A stretch of DNA of 64,000 nucleotides from Salinibacter pepae (GCF_947077775.1 NZ_CAMTTE010000001.1:2942501-3006500), one strand, 5' to 3'; numbered from the stretch's first letter, positions 9,512-19,210 are shown. The notes: generated by a model from the sequence alone, not told the origin. A program made the numbers and translations.

Positions 9512-10474
9512 TTAGGACGGGGAGGCCGGCGCCGAGGCCAGAAGGCGGAGGGTCAGGCCGTGCCGCAGTTCGTAGGGGCTCACGCGAAGATCATCCAGGT
9601 CGTAGTGGGCCAGAACGCGGTCGAGAAGGATCACGCCCATCGGAAACACGTCGGCCCGCCCTGCCATCGCCTCCGGGTGCAGCTCAAGGATGCCGTCGAC
9701 GGACCGACCGAGGAGGCGCTCGCGCCAGTCGCGGACGTCCTCCCGAGAGAGCACGAAGCCGCTGCCGTGCAGGGCGTCCCAGGTGCTGGCGGGGCCCGCG
9801 TGGACGAGCGCCAGGGCGGCGGCGGTGCCGGCCGTCCCGATGAGCATGGGGGCATCCCCGACCGCCGGCGCGCGGGCCGCAAGGGCCTCGTCGACGACCT
9901 GCGCGGCCGTCTCAACGGCACCGGGGGACGGGGGCTGCGACGCGAAGCAGCGCTCGGTCAGGCGCACGCACCCGACGTCGAGGCTGGCGTGATCCCGGAT
10001 GGCGTTGGCGGGCGACGAGCGCGTTTGGGCTGGGGCCGTGCCGGCGATGAGTTCCGTGGACCCGCCGCCCACGTCAACGACCAGGCATGCGCCCGAACGG
10101 TCGTCGAACGCCGCGCGGGCCGCCGCAAAGCTCCACGTCGCCTCCTCGGTGCCGGAGAGAAGATCGACGGACAGCCCCAGGGCGTCCCGCACCGACGCGA
10201 GAACGGCGGCCCGGTTCGCCGCGTCGCGGAGGGCACTCGTGCCGGCGGCCGAGACCCGATCCACGTCGTACGTCCGGGCCTCCTGGAGGTGGTCGCGCAG
10301 TGCATCGAGGAGGCGCCCCTGCGCCTCCCGGCCAATGCGGCCCCGGGCATCCATCCCCTCCCCGAGCCGCACGAACCGCTCGGCCGTGTGGAGGCGGCGC
10401 AGCCCGGTTTCGCCCTGTTCAGCAACGAGGAGCTGAGCCGTGTTCGTGCCGATGTCGATGGTGGCGAGGCGCAT
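9512..10474 (-). CDS. Ppx/GppA-family phosphatase (exopolyphosphatase-like)
   Basis: A 320-residue protein of the sugar-kinase/Hsp70 ATPase fold. LATIDIGTNTAQLLVAE is the first phosphate-binding loop and LVVDVGGGSTELIAG the second. It contains only the two-lobed core and lacks the C-terminal HD-like domain of long Ppx enzymes. Family members hydrolyse polyphosphate or pppGpp; the sequence does not decide which. It is last in a tight minus-strand run, 6 bases after prmA. Confidence 0.88.
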   Translation of the reverse strand: MRLATIDIGTNTAQLLVAEQGETGLRRLHTAERFVRLGEGMDARGRIGREAQGRLLDALRDHLQEARTYDVDRVSAAGTSALRDAANRAAVLASVRDALGLSVDLLSGTEEATWSFAAARAAFDDRSGACLVVDVGGGSTELIAGTAPAQTRSSPANAIRDHASLDVGCVRLTERCFASQPPSPGAVETAAQVVDEALAARAPAVGDAPMLIGTAGTAAALALVHAGPASTWDALHGSGFVLSREDVRDWRERLLGRSVDGILELHPEAMAGRADVFPMGVILLDRVLAHYDLDDLRVSPYELRHGLTLRLLASAPASPS

Positions 10475-10480
10475 GGGGCG

Positions 10481-11323
10481 TCAGGGGGATGGGGAGCGAG
10501 CGAATCGACCGGCCCACCATCCCTCCTCCGCAGCCTCTGCGTCGAGGGCAAGGCCGTGGGACGCAGCCGCATCGCGGATGTCGTCGCGCTGTGGCCGAAG
10601 GAGGCCGGAGAGAAGAAGGGCGGCGCCCGGGGCGAGGCGGGCGACGAGGGCCGGCATCAACTCCAGCAGGACGCGTCGCGTGATGTTTGCGGCCACGAGG
10701 TCGTACCGGGTGCCCGGTGCGACGTCCACCGACCCTTCCTGTACGGTGACACAGTCGGTCTCCTCATTCCGGCGTACGTTCTCGCGGGCGTTGCGCACCG
10801 CGTCGGGGTTGGTGTCCACCCCCCGTGCCGCGTCGGCACCGAGGCGGCAGGCCGCGATCGCGAGCACGCCGGTCCCGGTGCCCACGTCGAGCACGCGATC
10901 GCCGGGGGCGAGGGCCTCGGCCAAAAGCCGCAGGGCCAGTCGCGTGGTCGCGTGGTGTCCCGTGCCGAAACTCATTTCGGGATCGATGCGGAGCACCGTG
11001 GCGTCGTCCCGGCCGGACGGAGGGGCCACCGAGGTGGGGCAGACGAGGAACGGCCCGGCCCGCACGGGCGAGAGGGTATCCTCCCAGACGGCGTTCCAGT
11101 TCTTCGGTTCCAGGGGCCGAATCGACAGCGCATCGGGGTGCCCGTCGGCGGCCAGGCGGGCTTTCAACTGCTTCTGATCGACGGCGGCCCAGCGATCGGC
11201 CGGCACGTAGGCGCGGAGTTCGGTGTCGGTCTGCACGAAGCCGGTGGCGGGCTCTTCCAGCTCCGCCAGAAACGGGGCGTGCTCCACGGGCGGAATGGTG
11301 AGAGTGAGCTCGATCGTGTCCAT
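10481..11323 (-). CDS. prmA: Ribosomal protein L11 methyltransferase
   Basis: SAM-dependent enzyme that trimethylates L11. The N-terminal substrate-recruiting region (about residues 1-95) is followed by a Rossmann methyltransferase: [20 protein letters not shown] is the hallmark PrmA block, [15 protein letters not shown] is motif I and [16 protein letters not shown] is the post-I region. Length (280) fits. It is the middle gene of menG-prmA-ppx, with gaps of 25 and 6 bases. Confidence 0.93.
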   Translation of the reverse strand: MDTIELTLTIPPVEHAPFLAELEEPATGFVQTDTELRAYVPADRWAAVDQKQLKARLAADGHPDALSIRPLEPKNWNAVWEDTLSPVRAGPFLVCPTSVAPPSGRDDATVLRIDPEMSFGTGHHATTRLALRLLAEALAPGDRVLDVGTGTGVLAIAACRLGADAARGVDTNPDAVRNARENVRRNEETDCVTVQEGSVDVAPGTRYDLVAANITRRVLLELMPALVARLAPGAALLLSGLLRPQRDDIRDAAASHGLALDAEAAEEGWWAGRFARSPSP

Positions 11324-11348
11324 CTCATCACGCAGGCGTCGTTGTGCT

Positions 11349-12083
11349 TCATCGCACCCGACCCGTGTAGAGGGAGGCGATGCCGAACGTGAGGGGCGTC
11401 CACGTTAGGTCGACGAAGCCGGTCCCCTCCATCCGCCGAAGAAAGTCCACCCCGTCCGGAAATGCCGCGACCGAACTGGGCAGGTACTCGTAGGCCCCCT
11501 GGTCGGGGCTCAGCAGGCCGCCGACGCGGGGCAGGACGTGGCGGCTGTACCACGCGTAGAGCTGCTTGACGGGCGTCGTGCGGGGCGTGCTAAACTCCAG
11601 GACGACGAGGGGGGCGCCCGGCCGCAGGACCCGTCGAATGTCGCCGAGGCCGGCGTCGAGGTCCTCGAAGTTGCGCACCCCAAACGCCACGAAGGCCGCG
11701 TCGAATGCGCCGTCGTCGAACGGCAGGGCGGCGGCGTCTGCCTTCTGGAGCGCAATTCGGGCGGCAAGGCCCGCCTGCTGAATCTTCTCCCGCCCCCGGG
11801 CCAGCATTTTGGCGGAGAGGTCGATGCCGATGGTCTCGCGGGGATGAAGGGCGCGCTGGACCTTGAGGGCCAGGTCGGCGGTGCCGGTCGCCACGTCCAG
11901 CACCCGCCGCGGCTGCTCGGCCCGCAGCGTCCGGACGGCCCGGGACCGCCAGTACCGGTCAATGCCAGCACTGAGGACCCGGTTTAGAAGGTCGTAGCGG
12001 GGGGCCACGGCGTCGAACATAGACTCCACGGCCTCTGCCTTGCCGTCGGCCTCGCCGATGGGGGGATAAGAGGGGTCCGGCAT
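11349..12083 (-). CDS. ubiE: Demethylmenaquinone methyltransferase (UbiE/MenG family)
   Basis: C-methylates the quinone ring in the last step of menaquinone synthesis. The 244-residue product shows [20 protein letters not shown], a strong UbiE signature, then [13 protein letters not shown] (SAM motif I), GIDLSAKML and the late block [20 protein letters not shown]. The start giving MPDPSYPP is chosen; a longer open frame adds 52 residues without homology. It is the first gene of a minus-strand run with prmA and ppx. Confidence 0.93.
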   Translation of the reverse strand: MPDPSYPPIGEADGKAEAVESMFDAVAPRYDLLNRVLSAGIDRYWRSRAVRTLRAEQPRRVLDVATGTADLALKVQRALHPRETIGIDLSAKMLARGREKIQQAGLAARIALQKADAAALPFDDGAFDAAFVAFGVRNFEDLDAGLGDIRRVLRPGAPLVVLEFSTPRTTPVKQLYAWYSRHVLPRVGGLLSPDQGAYEYLPSSVAAFPDGVDFLRRMEGTGFVDLTWTPLTFGIASLYTGRVR

Positions 12084-12387
12084 CAAGGTGGGGACTGTGA
12101 AAACAACACTGTGAACAACAACGGGAGCGCGCCCGACTGAGCAATCCGTCCTTCTGGCGCATTCGTTTTGACAGGGACGAATGCCCCGGTTAAGGAACAG
12201 CATGGGCTGGGAAAAGGGTCCGACGTACACCCGAGCCAATGTCTGCTGCTCAGGAACGTCTCGCAGGCATCTCTACCTGGTCCTCATATTTCGTCTCTGT
12301 GCCAATGGAGTACGAGAGCGACGCGACGACCACGCCTGGCGCCTACTGAGCCCTGTCCGGGGCATTTTGGGCCCCACCGCCACACGG
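12084..12387. other. Intergenic region between pfkA and ubiE
   Basis: About 300 bases without a credible gene. Short frames on both strands have no protein-like composition. It presumably carries the ubiE promoter on the minus strand, but I cannot point to clear -35/-10 elements. A weak GGGGC/GCCCC hairpin just downstream of pfkA (about 12358-12376) lacks a T-run. Confidence 0.5.
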
Positions 12388-13371
12388 TCAGCTTAAAATT
12401 TGCGTCAGCTTCAGCAGGTCGTAGTCGATCGACTTGCGCCGGCCATAGACGTTGCGGAGGGGCGTGAGCTTGATCTCGTTGTTGGTCATGCCCACCATCA
12501 CATCCGAGTGGCCGTCCATCAAGGACTCGACGGCGGCCACGCCGAGGCGGCTCGCCAGAACCCGGTCGCTGGCCGTCGGGGCGCCGCCCCGCTGCGTATG
12601 GCCGAGAATGGTGGAGCGGAGCTCGATGTCCGAGAAGGCCGCGTCGTCCCGCAGCGCCCGCTCGATGCCCTGGGCCCCGCCCAGCTCGTCCCCCTCGGCC
12701 ACGACCACGATGGTGGAGCGCCGCTGGGCCGTCATGAGGGACAGGATGCGCTCCTTCACCATGTCCATCTCCGTGATGGTTTCGGGGATCAGGATCAGTT
12801 CCGCTCCGCCCCCGATGCCGGAGTTGAGGGCAATAAACCCGGCGTCCCGCCCCATCACCTCCACGAGGAACAGCCGGTTGTGGGCGTCGGCCGTATCGCG
12901 GATGCGGTCGATGTTGTCGATGGCCGTGTTGAGGGCCGTGTCGTACCCGATCGTCTGGTCGGTGCCGTACAGGTCGTTGTCGATGGTTCCCGGGCAGCCC
13001 ACCACCCCGAGCCCGTGTTCGTCGTAGAGCTTCGAGGCCCCCCGAAACGTGCCGTCCCCCCCAATGGCCACGAGGGCGTCGATGCCGTTCTCGCGGAGGC
13101 TGTTGGCCGCCGCCCGGCGTCCCTCCTCGGTGCGAAAGGCCTCCGACCGGGCACTCTTGAGGATCGTGCCGCCCGACTGCAGGATGTTGGAGACCGAGCG
13201 CCGCTCCATCTCTACGAAGTCGGCCTCAATCATGCCCTCGTACCCGCGACGGATGCCCATCACCGCAATGTCGTTGGCGATGGCCGTGCGGACGACGGCC
13301 CGGAGGCATGCGTTCATGCCCGGGGCATCGCCGCCACTGGTGTACACGCCGAGGCACTCGATGTCCTGCAT
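12388..13371 (-). CDS. pfkA: ATP-dependent 6-phosphofructokinase
   Basis: Commits fructose-6-phosphate to glycolysis. The 327-residue product shows YTSGGDAPGMNACLRAVVR, GGDGTFRGA and PGTIDNDLYGTDQTIGYDTA. Gly after GGD and Gly before TIDND, rather than the Asp and Lys of PPi-dependent enzymes, indicate ATP as donor. VEVMGRDAGFIAL is the substrate-binding MGR motif. The start giving MQDIECLGVYTSGG is used in place of an upstream frame with 33 unlikely residues. It lies 61 bases downstream of the DUF1460 gene. Confidence 0.96.
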   Translation of the reverse strand: MQDIECLGVYTSGGDAPGMNACLRAVVRTAIANDIAVMGIRRGYEGMIEADFVEMERRSVSNILQSGGTILKSARSEAFRTEEGRRAAANSLRENGIDALVAIGGDGTFRGASKLYDEHGLGVVGCPGTIDNDLYGTDQTIGYDTALNTAIDNIDRIRDTADAHNRLFLVEVMGRDAGFIALNSGIGGGAELILIPETITEMDMVKERILSLMTAQRRSTIVVVAEGDELGGAQGIERALRDDAAFSDIELRSTILGHTQRGGAPTASDRVLASRLGVAAVESLMDGHSDVMVGMTNNEIKLTPLRNVYGRRKSIDYDLLKLTQILS

Positions 13372-13432
13372 GGTCGGTCGAGAGGGGTCGATGACGGGGA
13401 AAAGAGACGAAAGCAGCGGCCCGGGCTGGCCC

Positions 13433-14398
13433 TCACCGGACGGGCCGAGGGCGCGCCACCACCATACCAATCTGACGATCGATCGTCCGAACGTACCGTT
13501 GAAGATCGGGCGAAACCGTCACGCCGTCGGTGAGAGAGGCGTGCAGGAGGCCGGCCGTGTTCGGCCCGCTACCGGGGGGGACGTAGACGAGCCCGGTGTG
13601 GGCCACGTCGAGCCCGTCGATCGAAGAAACGAGCGCCACGATGTCCCCGGCCCGGAGCTGGTCATAGACGGCACGGATCGAGTCCTGCGGCACGTACCGC
13701 ACCGGATCGTGCCGCTGTTGCGCCCGCAGGCGCGCTTCCATCTCCTGCACGCAGGCAAAGAGGCTGTCGTCGGTGGCGAATCGGTTGTACGCCGACCGGT
13801 GGGCGCTCATGAAGTCGAGCGTATCGCGCAGGGGACGCCCCTCCAGCTGCGCGCCCAGCCGCCGCACATGGCCCCGCTCCGCGTTGTCGGCAATCCACTC
13901 CGTGAAGTAGTGCAGCCGCCCGCAGTAGCCCACCGGCCCGCCCTCGCGGTACCGCTGCTCCGCAAGGCGTCGTGCGAAGCCCGCGTACGTTGTGTCGGAC
14001 GCCTGGGCGCCGCGGGCCAGGGCGAGGGCGGTCTCGACAAACGTCACGCAGTCGAACCCATCGAAGCGAGCGACGAGCGTTTCGGTCGTGGGGGCGTCGA
14101 GCGTGCCGGTGCGGTAGGGACGCCCGCGGAAGTGACGTCCCACGGCCTGCACCACCGGCCCGATTGAGTCGGTGGCCTCCGAGTGCGACAGGGCCGTCTG
14201 CAGGGCCGCCCCGAAGCGATCGGCGGTCGTGTCCGGCGGGGAGAGCACGCTGTCCGGCAGGGCCAGGGACCCACTAGATGGCGAAGACGGGGCCGCTTCG
14301 GTGGGGGCATCAGGGCTGGACTGGCAGCCGCTCAGCAAGGAGAGGCCGACGAGCAGCCCCGGCAGCGCGACGAGCAGGCTTCGGAGAGGTGCGGGCAT
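13433..14398 (-). CDS. DUF1460 lipoprotein (amidase-like)
   Basis: A 321-residue predicted lipoprotein. The signal MPAPLRSLLVALPGLLVGLS ends in a lipobox, LLSGC. The mature part matches DUF1460, an NlpC/P60-like fold often described as N-acetylmuramoyl-L-alanine amidase-like. RFDGFDCVTFVETALALARG carries the likely nucleophile Cys, and later blocks are YFTEWIADN and LRAGDIVALVSSIDGLDVAHTG with the candidate catalytic His. Probably acts on peptidoglycan fragments from the outer membrane or periplasm. It lies 37 bases after aat on the same strand. Confidence 0.85.
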   Translation of the reverse strand: MPAPLRSLLVALPGLLVGLSLLSGCQSSPDAPTEAAPSSPSSGSLALPDSVLSPPDTTADRFGAALQTALSHSEATDSIGPVVQAVGRHFRGRPYRTGTLDAPTTETLVARFDGFDCVTFVETALALARGAQASDTTYAGFARRLAEQRYREGGPVGYCGRLHYFTEWIADNAERGHVRRLGAQLEGRPLRDTLDFMSAHRSAYNRFATDDSLFACVQEMEARLRAQQRHDPVRYVPQDSIRAVYDQLRAGDIVALVSSIDGLDVAHTGLVYVPPGSGPNTAGLLHASLTDGVTVSPDLQRYVRTIDRQIGMVVARPRPVR

Positions 14399-14435
14399 GG
14401 CGGGCGGGGCTGGAGTAGACACGTCGCGTCCGGTT

Positions 14436-15119
14436 TCACCCATTCGGGGGCGACTCGTTTCCGCGCGGGGTGGGGGCCGCGGCGGACAGCTCGGACACGG
14501 GGGTGTCGAGAGCCGCCGCGTCGGCGTCGGCGAGGGGCCACCAGTTGGGGGTGACGTCGAGTGCCCGGATGAGCTTTTGCTCGAACGTGGACCGGGGGAC
14601 GGTCGCTACGCCAAAGCGTTCGAGGTGGTCGGTGGAGTACTGCGTGTCGAGCAGCGTAAAGCCGCCCGCCCGCAGCTGCCGCACGAGATGGACGAGTGCC
14701 ACCTTCGAGGCATTGCTGACCCGGTAGAACATCGATTCGCCGAAGAACGCCCCTTTGAGGCCCACCCCGTAGAGCCCGCCCGCCAGGTCCCCGTCCTGCC
14801 AGCATTCCACGCTGTGGGCGTGCCCGCGCTCGTGGAGGGCGGTGTAGACCCGAATGATGCGCGGGGTGATCCAGGTGCGGGCACGGTCCGCACAGGCCTC
14901 AATGACGGACGTGAAGGCGCGATCGGCGGTCACCGAAAACTCCCGCCGCCGCACCCGCCGACGAAGGTTGTGGGGGATGTGGAACGCATCGAGCGGAAGG
15001 TGCGCCCGCGGGTCCGGAGCGTGCCACCGCACGATGCCGGTGTCGTCGTCCCCCATCGGAAAGACGCCGTTGGCGTAGGCGCGGATCAGGAGATCGGGCG
15101 TAAGGTCATCATCGGGCAT
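14436..15119 (-). CDS. aat: Leucyl/phenylalanyl-tRNA-protein transferase
   Basis: Adds Leu or Phe from tRNA to N-terminal Arg/Lys, marking proteins for ClpS/ClpAP in the N-end rule. The 227-residue product reads LLIRAYANGVFPMGDDD, a diagnostic N-terminal block, then WHAPDPRAHLPLDAFHI, HSVECWQDGDLAGGLYGV and FTLLDTQYSTDHLERFGV. The start giving MPDDDLTPDL is chosen because the upstream extension is basic and unlike the family. First gene of the aat-DUF1460-pfkA run. Confidence 0.95.
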   Translation of the reverse strand: MPDDDLTPDLLIRAYANGVFPMGDDDTGIVRWHAPDPRAHLPLDAFHIPHNLRRRVRRREFSVTADRAFTSVIEACADRARTWITPRIIRVYTALHERGHAHSVECWQDGDLAGGLYGVGLKGAFFGESMFYRVSNASKVALVHLVRQLRAGGFTLLDTQYSTDHLERFGVATVPRSTFEQKLIRALDVTPNWWPLADADAAALDTPVSELSAAAPTPRGNESPPNG

Positions 15120-15268
15120 GGACGGTGGCCGGGAAGGACGGTGAAAGGACGGGGGCGAGCGGAGGGGGGCGATGCGTTTGGGGTCTCGTTTCGGCATAAA
15201 ACTATGCCCACGGGTGTGAGTTTGTGTCGGGTGATCGCGTCGTTTTGCCCCAAACAGATGCTTCCCTC

Positions 15269-15784
15269 ATGGACGCTTCGGACGGTCAGGTCTACCGCGC
15301 GCTCGTCGACGATCGGGCGTTCGATATTGCGATTCAGGACGACCAACTCGTCGTGGACGGCGAGGCGAAAGACTACACCTTCGAAGTGCTGCGGGAGGGC
15401 TACGTGTCGATGATTGTGGACGGCGCGAGCGTGCCCGTGTCGGTGGAGCCGACGGGGGAGGACACACTGCGCGTGACGATCGACGGGCGGCGCACGGAGG
15501 TCCAGGTGAAGGATGAACGCGACCTGCTCGTGGAAGAATTTGGGCTCGGGGAGGAGGCCGTGGCGGGGGGCGAGGTGCGGGCGCCCATGCCGGGCCTCGT
15601 GCTCGACCTGCTCGTGGAGGTGGGCGACGAGGTGGCGGTCGACGAGGGCCTTCTGGTGCTGGAGGCGATGAAGATGGAGAACGAACTGAAGGCCCCGTCC
15701 GGCGGCGTCGTGCAGGCCATCCACGCCGCGAGCGGCGACGCGGTGGACAAAGACGCGCTGCTAATTGAGATTGAGGCCGCGTGA
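15269..15784 (+). CDS. Biotin/lipoyl-attachment protein (biotin carboxyl carrier)
   Basis: A 171-residue carrier. The C-terminal half is a biotinyl domain with VRAPMPGLVLDLLVEVGDEV and the biotin motif LEAMKMENEL, in which Lys of about position 135 is the attachment site. The N-terminal ~90 residues resemble the linker found in acyl-CoA or pyruvate carboxylase subunits. The ATG giving MDASDGQVYRALV is preferred; a GTG at 15224 is an alternative. Its carboxylase partners are not in the window. Its stop overlaps a possible GTG of the next gene, so the two are likely co-transcribed. Confidence 0.9.
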   Translation: MDASDGQVYRALVDDRAFDIAIQDDQLVVDGEAKDYTFEVLREGYVSMIVDGASVPVSVEPTGEDTLRVTIDGRRTEVQVKDERDLLVEEFGLGEEAVAGGEVRAPMPGLVLDLLVEVGDEVAVDEGLLVLEAMKMENELKAPSGGVVQAIHAASGDAVDKDALLIEIEAA

Positions 15785-15810
15785 CCCCCACCGAAGACCG
15801 TCGTCGATCC

Positions 15811-16815
15811 ATGGCTTCTTCCCATTCTGTTCTCGTCACCGGCGCCACCGGCTTCGTCGGCTCCGTCCTCACCCGCCAGCTCGTCGACGCCGGGACCGAC
15901 GTGCGCATCTTCCGGCGCGACACCTCGTCCCTCGACCTCTTGGGCACGTACGCCGAGCGGGTCGACCACGCGGTGGGCGACCTCCGGCGGGCCCGAAGCC
16001 TGTACGAAGCGATGCGGGGGGTCGACCGGGTCTACCACGTGGCGGCCAAGGTGAGTTTTGCGCGGGGCGACCGGGCGGCCGTCCGGCAGGTCAACGCGGA
16101 CGGCACGGCCCACGTCGTCAACGCCGCCCTGGAGGCCGGGGTCGACCGGCTCGTGCACACCTCCAGCATCGCGGCCCTGGGCCGCCCGCCGGAGCCGGAC
16201 GGGACGATTGACGAGACGACCGAGTGGCAGGGCCTGCCCCACCGCTCCGCCTACGCCCGGTCCAAGCGCCGGGCCGAGTTGGAGGTGCACCGCGGCATCG
16301 CCGAAGGGCTCGACGCGACCCTCGTAAACCCTTCGCTCGTCTTCGGGGTGGGCGGGCCCGAGACCAACACGCGCCGCATTGTCGACGCGGTGCGCAGCGG
16401 CTGGCTGCTCGCCGTGCCGCCGGGCGGGACCAACGTGGTGGACGTGCGTGACGTGGCGGCGGGCCTGCGGGCGGCGATGCAGAAGGGCGAGACGGGCCGT
16501 TGCTACTTCCTAGGGGGAGAGAACCTGTCGTGGAGGACGCTCGCCACGACGCTTGCAGAAGCATTTGCGGTGGCGCCGCCGCGCTATACAATTCCGCCGT
16601 CGATTCTACGAGTCGGGGGCATGCTGGCCGAGGGCGTCGCCGCCCTCACCCGCACGCAGCCGATCCTTGCACGCACCACGGCCCGAACCGCCGCCCGCAC
16701 CTACCGCTACGACAACAGCCGTGCCCGCGCCGAGCTTGGGTGCACGTTTCGGCCCTTTGCGGAGACGGTCCGACGCGTCGCTGCCGTGCTGTCCGGGGAC
16801 GCCCCGATGCCGTAG
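15811..16815 (+). CDS. NAD(P)-dependent epimerase/reductase (dihydroflavonol reductase-like)
   Basis: A 334-residue extended short-chain dehydrogenase. VLVTGATGFVGSVLTRQLVD is the nucleotide-binding loop and SAYARSKRRAE holds the catalytic Tyr-x-x-x-Lys; HTSSIAALG supplies the Ser. ALVNPSLVFG-like and VVDVRDVAAGLRAAM blocks place it with the dihydroflavonol-4-reductase/hopanoid-associated reductase group. The exact substrate is not readable. An in-frame GTG at 15781 overlapping the stop of the biotin carrier gene is an alternative start. Confidence 0.85.
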   Translation: MASSHSVLVTGATGFVGSVLTRQLVDAGTDVRIFRRDTSSLDLLGTYAERVDHAVGDLRRARSLYEAMRGVDRVYHVAAKVSFARGDRAAVRQVNADGTAHVVNAALEAGVDRLVHTSSIAALGRPPEPDGTIDETTEWQGLPHRSAYARSKRRAELEVHRGIAEGLDATLVNPSLVFGVGGPETNTRRIVDAVRSGWLLAVPPGGTNVVDVRDVAAGLRAAMQKGETGRCYFLGGENLSWRTLATTLAEAFAVAPPRYTIPPSILRVGGMLAEGVAALTRTQPILARTTARTAARTYRYDNSRARAELGCTFRPFAETVRRVAAVLSGDAPMP

Positions 16816-16884
16816 CCGAATGCGCTCGGGGACACCGCGCGTGGGGACACCGACGCGGCTCTTCCCCCGTGCCCGGGGCCGTCG

Positions 16885-17115
16885 TCAACCCCCGAGCTCG
16901 GAGACGGCCCGTGCGATCGTGTACGGGACGAGCGCGAGGACCAGGCCCAGCACCGCCACGGCGATCTGTTGCTGTCCGCCCCGTACGGCGTAGAAGTGGG
17001 TCGTGACGAAGACGCCGGCCCCCACCGAGCAAAGGATCGAGAGCGTCCAACAGAGGGTGCGGACCGCCCATCCTGCCCACGACAGAATCGACGATGAGGA
17101 GTCGCTGGAAGACAT
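16885..17115 (-). CDS. Small membrane protein, unknown
   Basis: A 76-residue protein with a Ser/Asp-rich N-terminus (MSSSDSSSSILSWAGWAVRT) and two hydrophobic segments at about residues 17-37 and 47-67. It looks like a DUF-type two-helix membrane protein. No family recognised. It converges on the reductase gene and may be co-transcribed with the next small membrane gene upstream on the minus strand. Confidence 0.55.
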   Translation of the reverse strand: MSSSDSSSSILSWAGWAVRTLCWTLSILCSVGAGVFVTTHFYAVRGGQQQIAVAVLGLVLALVPYTIARAVSELGG

Positions 17116-17241
17116 GGCGGGGGATGTAGTCGGTGCAAAAGAGAGGAGGAACGGAACGGGCAGCCCAGGCATCGATCGGACGCGGCATGCCGCCGCCGAG
17201 CGCGGCGCAGAGGCGGGCGTGCCGAAGCGCTCCGGACAGGG

Positions 17242-17478
17242 TCACGTCCCGTCCGGGGTCCGGTTGGGCCGGGACGCATCGGCGAAGACGCGACGCCCGG
17301 CCAGTGCCGTGCCGGCGACCATGGTCAGCCCCCCGCCAACGTACGCCATCGCAACTCCACCGGTCGCGACCCCCAATCGAATGGGGAGGTCTGCGGGCAT
17401 CACGTCAATCACGAGACCGCCCGCGGCCACCGCGGCGCCGACCACGAGGGCAAATCGAGAGAGTCGCTCTACGTACAT
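17242..17478 (-). CDS. Small membrane protein, unknown
   Basis: A 78-residue protein, MYVERLSRFALVVGAAVAAG at the start, with two or three hydrophobic stretches rich in Gly, Ala and Val and a basic C-terminal tail (RRVFADASRPNRT). No catalytic motif is visible and no family is recognised. The alternating Gly-rich helices suggest a real membrane protein rather than a random frame, but confidence is limited. Confidence 0.5.
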   Translation of the reverse strand: MYVERLSRFALVVGAAVAAGGLVIDVMPADLPIRLGVATGGVAMAYVGGGLTMVAGTALAGRRVFADASRPNRTPDGT

Positions 17479-17956
17479 GGAGAGGGACGTCACGGTCGCG
17501 GGGGCGCTGGCGAGAGCCGGAAGTGCGTGGGGCGAGAAGAGTCTTCACGGTCGGGACCCACAGGGTCGCATGCCTCTCCCACGTCCGCTGGAAAAATACG
17601 TTCGAGGCCTCAGCGCCTAGAACCTGAAAGTCAAGCTACGTCCCCGCCGTCGACAGTCGTCGATTGGGTGTTCGGACGCGCGGGGGGCGTCACAGGAACG
17701 GGCCGGATGTTACGGTTCTCCGATTCTTGCGCTCTGCCCCGTCGATCACGAAAGGACTTCCTTCGGGGCGTGTTGACGTAGATCCGTGTTGATCCAAGGG
17801 CAAAAGCAGTTCTGTCGCGTTGTCCCCGGCGTTTGGGTCCGAAGTCCGGAGAAGCGACCGGACGGGGGGCCCCACGCAGAAAAGGAAGCCCGGCTGTTGA
17901 ACCCCGATGCCGACGACGGCGTCGGGCCCGTGTCCTCTTGCTCAGGTGCGTTCGCC
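17479..17956. other. Intergenic region, no recognisable gene
   Basis: About 480 bases between divergent genes. Short frames on the plus strand (for example 17527-17781) and minus strand (17690-17994) have low-complexity basic translations and are rejected. Promoters for both flanking genes should lie here, but no clear motif was found. Confidence 0.5.
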
Positions 17957-18502
17957 ATGCGTGTCGCCGCCCCGTTTTGCCTGTCTCTACTCATGTTCGC
18001 CGTCTCGTGGATGGGGGACGGAGAAGAACGCCGACGGGCCCTCCCCAGCGCTCTGCCTCATTCGAGTCCCCCGACCATGACCACCGCTGCCGATTCTCTC
18101 CCCGAGCCGTCTCCCGACCTGTCCCCGATGCAGGTGATTCGCCTGCAGGTGGAGGCGCTCGGCAGCAACGACACGCCGTACGAGGATGCGGGCATCGAGG
18201 CGGCCTTCAACTTTGCCTCCCCCGCCAACAAACGCGCCACCGGCCCGCTCCGTCGATTTCGACGGCTGTTCGAGACCCCCGCCTACGGGCCCATGGTCGA
18301 CCACGAGAACGCGACCTACAGCGCACCCCAGGTCGAGGGAACCGTGGCCCGCCTGGGGGTGATCCTCACCACCGCGCAGGGCGACCGCGTGGGGTACCTG
18401 TTCCGCCTTTCGAAGCAGGACGGCGGGGCGCACACGGACTGCTGGATGACCGACGCCGTTCAGCGTGTGCCGGTCGATCAGGTCGACACCCAGGAAATCT
18501 GA
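17957..18502 (+). CDS. DUF4864-like protein
   Basis: A 181-residue product from the ATG at 17957, whose first 20 residues ([20 protein letters not shown]) form a hydrophobic, signal-like segment. The conserved domain begins at [20 protein letters not shown] and continues through [20 protein letters not shown] and the strand-rich end, resembling DUF4864 proteins of cyanobacteria, plants and some halophiles. If translation starts at the later ATG (18077) the protein is cytosolic with 141 residues. Function unknown. It precedes a methyltransferase by 48 bases on the same strand. Confidence 0.7.
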   Translation: MRVAAPFCLSLLMFAVSWMGDGEERRRALPSALPHSSPPTMTTAADSLPEPSPDLSPMQVIRLQVEALGSNDTPYEDAGIEAAFNFASPANKRATGPLRRFRRLFETPAYGPMVDHENATYSAPQVEGTVARLGVILTTAQGDRVGYLFRLSKQDGGAHTDCWMTDAVQRVPVDQVDTQEI

Positions 18503-18550
18503 CCCGTCCCCGACTGCCGCCATTGTTGACGAAAAGACGAGTTTAGACGC

Positions 18551-19210
18551 ATGCCCATGCCTGATGCTGTGCTTACCGATGAGGAGCGCGCCCAACAAGA
18601 CGATCGCCCCGACCGGGCGTTTTACCGGGAGCCGCGCCTCGTGCAGCACGTCGATGAGCAGTTTCGGGAGCGCCTGACCGACCTCTACCGTCGGCAGCTC
18701 GGGGTGGGCGATGAGGTCCTCGACCTGATGAGCAGCTGGGTGTCCCACCTGCCCGACGAGCTGGAGCTGGGGCGCGTGGCGGGGCACGGCATGAACGAGG
18801 AGGAGCTGGCGGCCAACGAGCGACTGACCGAATCCTTCGTGCAGGACCTGAACGAGACGCCGGACCTTCCGCTGGAAACAGGGGCCTTCGACGCGGCCCT
18901 CTGTGCGGTATCGGTACAGTACCTGCGGCACCCCGAGCAGGTCTTCGCCGAAGTGGCCCGCGTCCTGCGGCCGGGCGGACTTTTCGTCGTGAGCTTCTCG
19001 AACCGAATGTTCGCGCAGAAGGCCATCCGCGCCTGGCGGACGGCCTCCAGGCCCGGACGCCTGCAACTCGTGAGGCAGTATTTTGAGGCCGTCGAGGCCT
19101 TTCGGGGCCCCACGACGATCAGCGAGAATCCCTTCGTGCCGCCCACGCGCCGGTTCCTGGGAGGGGCCCCGGACCCCTTTTACGCCGCTCACGCCCGCAC
19201 ACAGGAATGA
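18551..19210 (+). CDS. SAM-dependent methyltransferase, type 11, with atypical motif I
   Basis: A 219-residue class I methyltransferase-like protein. Late motifs are clear: FDAALCAVSVQYLRHPEQVF and EVARVLRPGGLFVVSFSNR. In place of the Gly-rich motif I it reads GDEVLDLMSSWVSHLPDE; I recall the same LMSSWVSHLP in a conserved family of plants, cyanobacteria and haloarchaea, so this is a family trait, not damage. The substrate is unknown. Probably in an operon with the DUF4864-like gene. Confidence 0.8.
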   Translation: MPMPDAVLTDEERAQQDDRPDRAFYREPRLVQHVDEQFRERLTDLYRRQLGVGDEVLDLMSSWVSHLPDELELGRVAGHGMNEEELAANERLTESFVQDLNETPDLPLETGAFDAALCAVSVQYLRHPEQVFAEVARVLRPGGLFVVSFSNRMFAQKAIRAWRTASRPGRLQLVRQYFEAVEAFRGPTTISENPFVPPTRRFLGGAPDPFYAAHARTQE

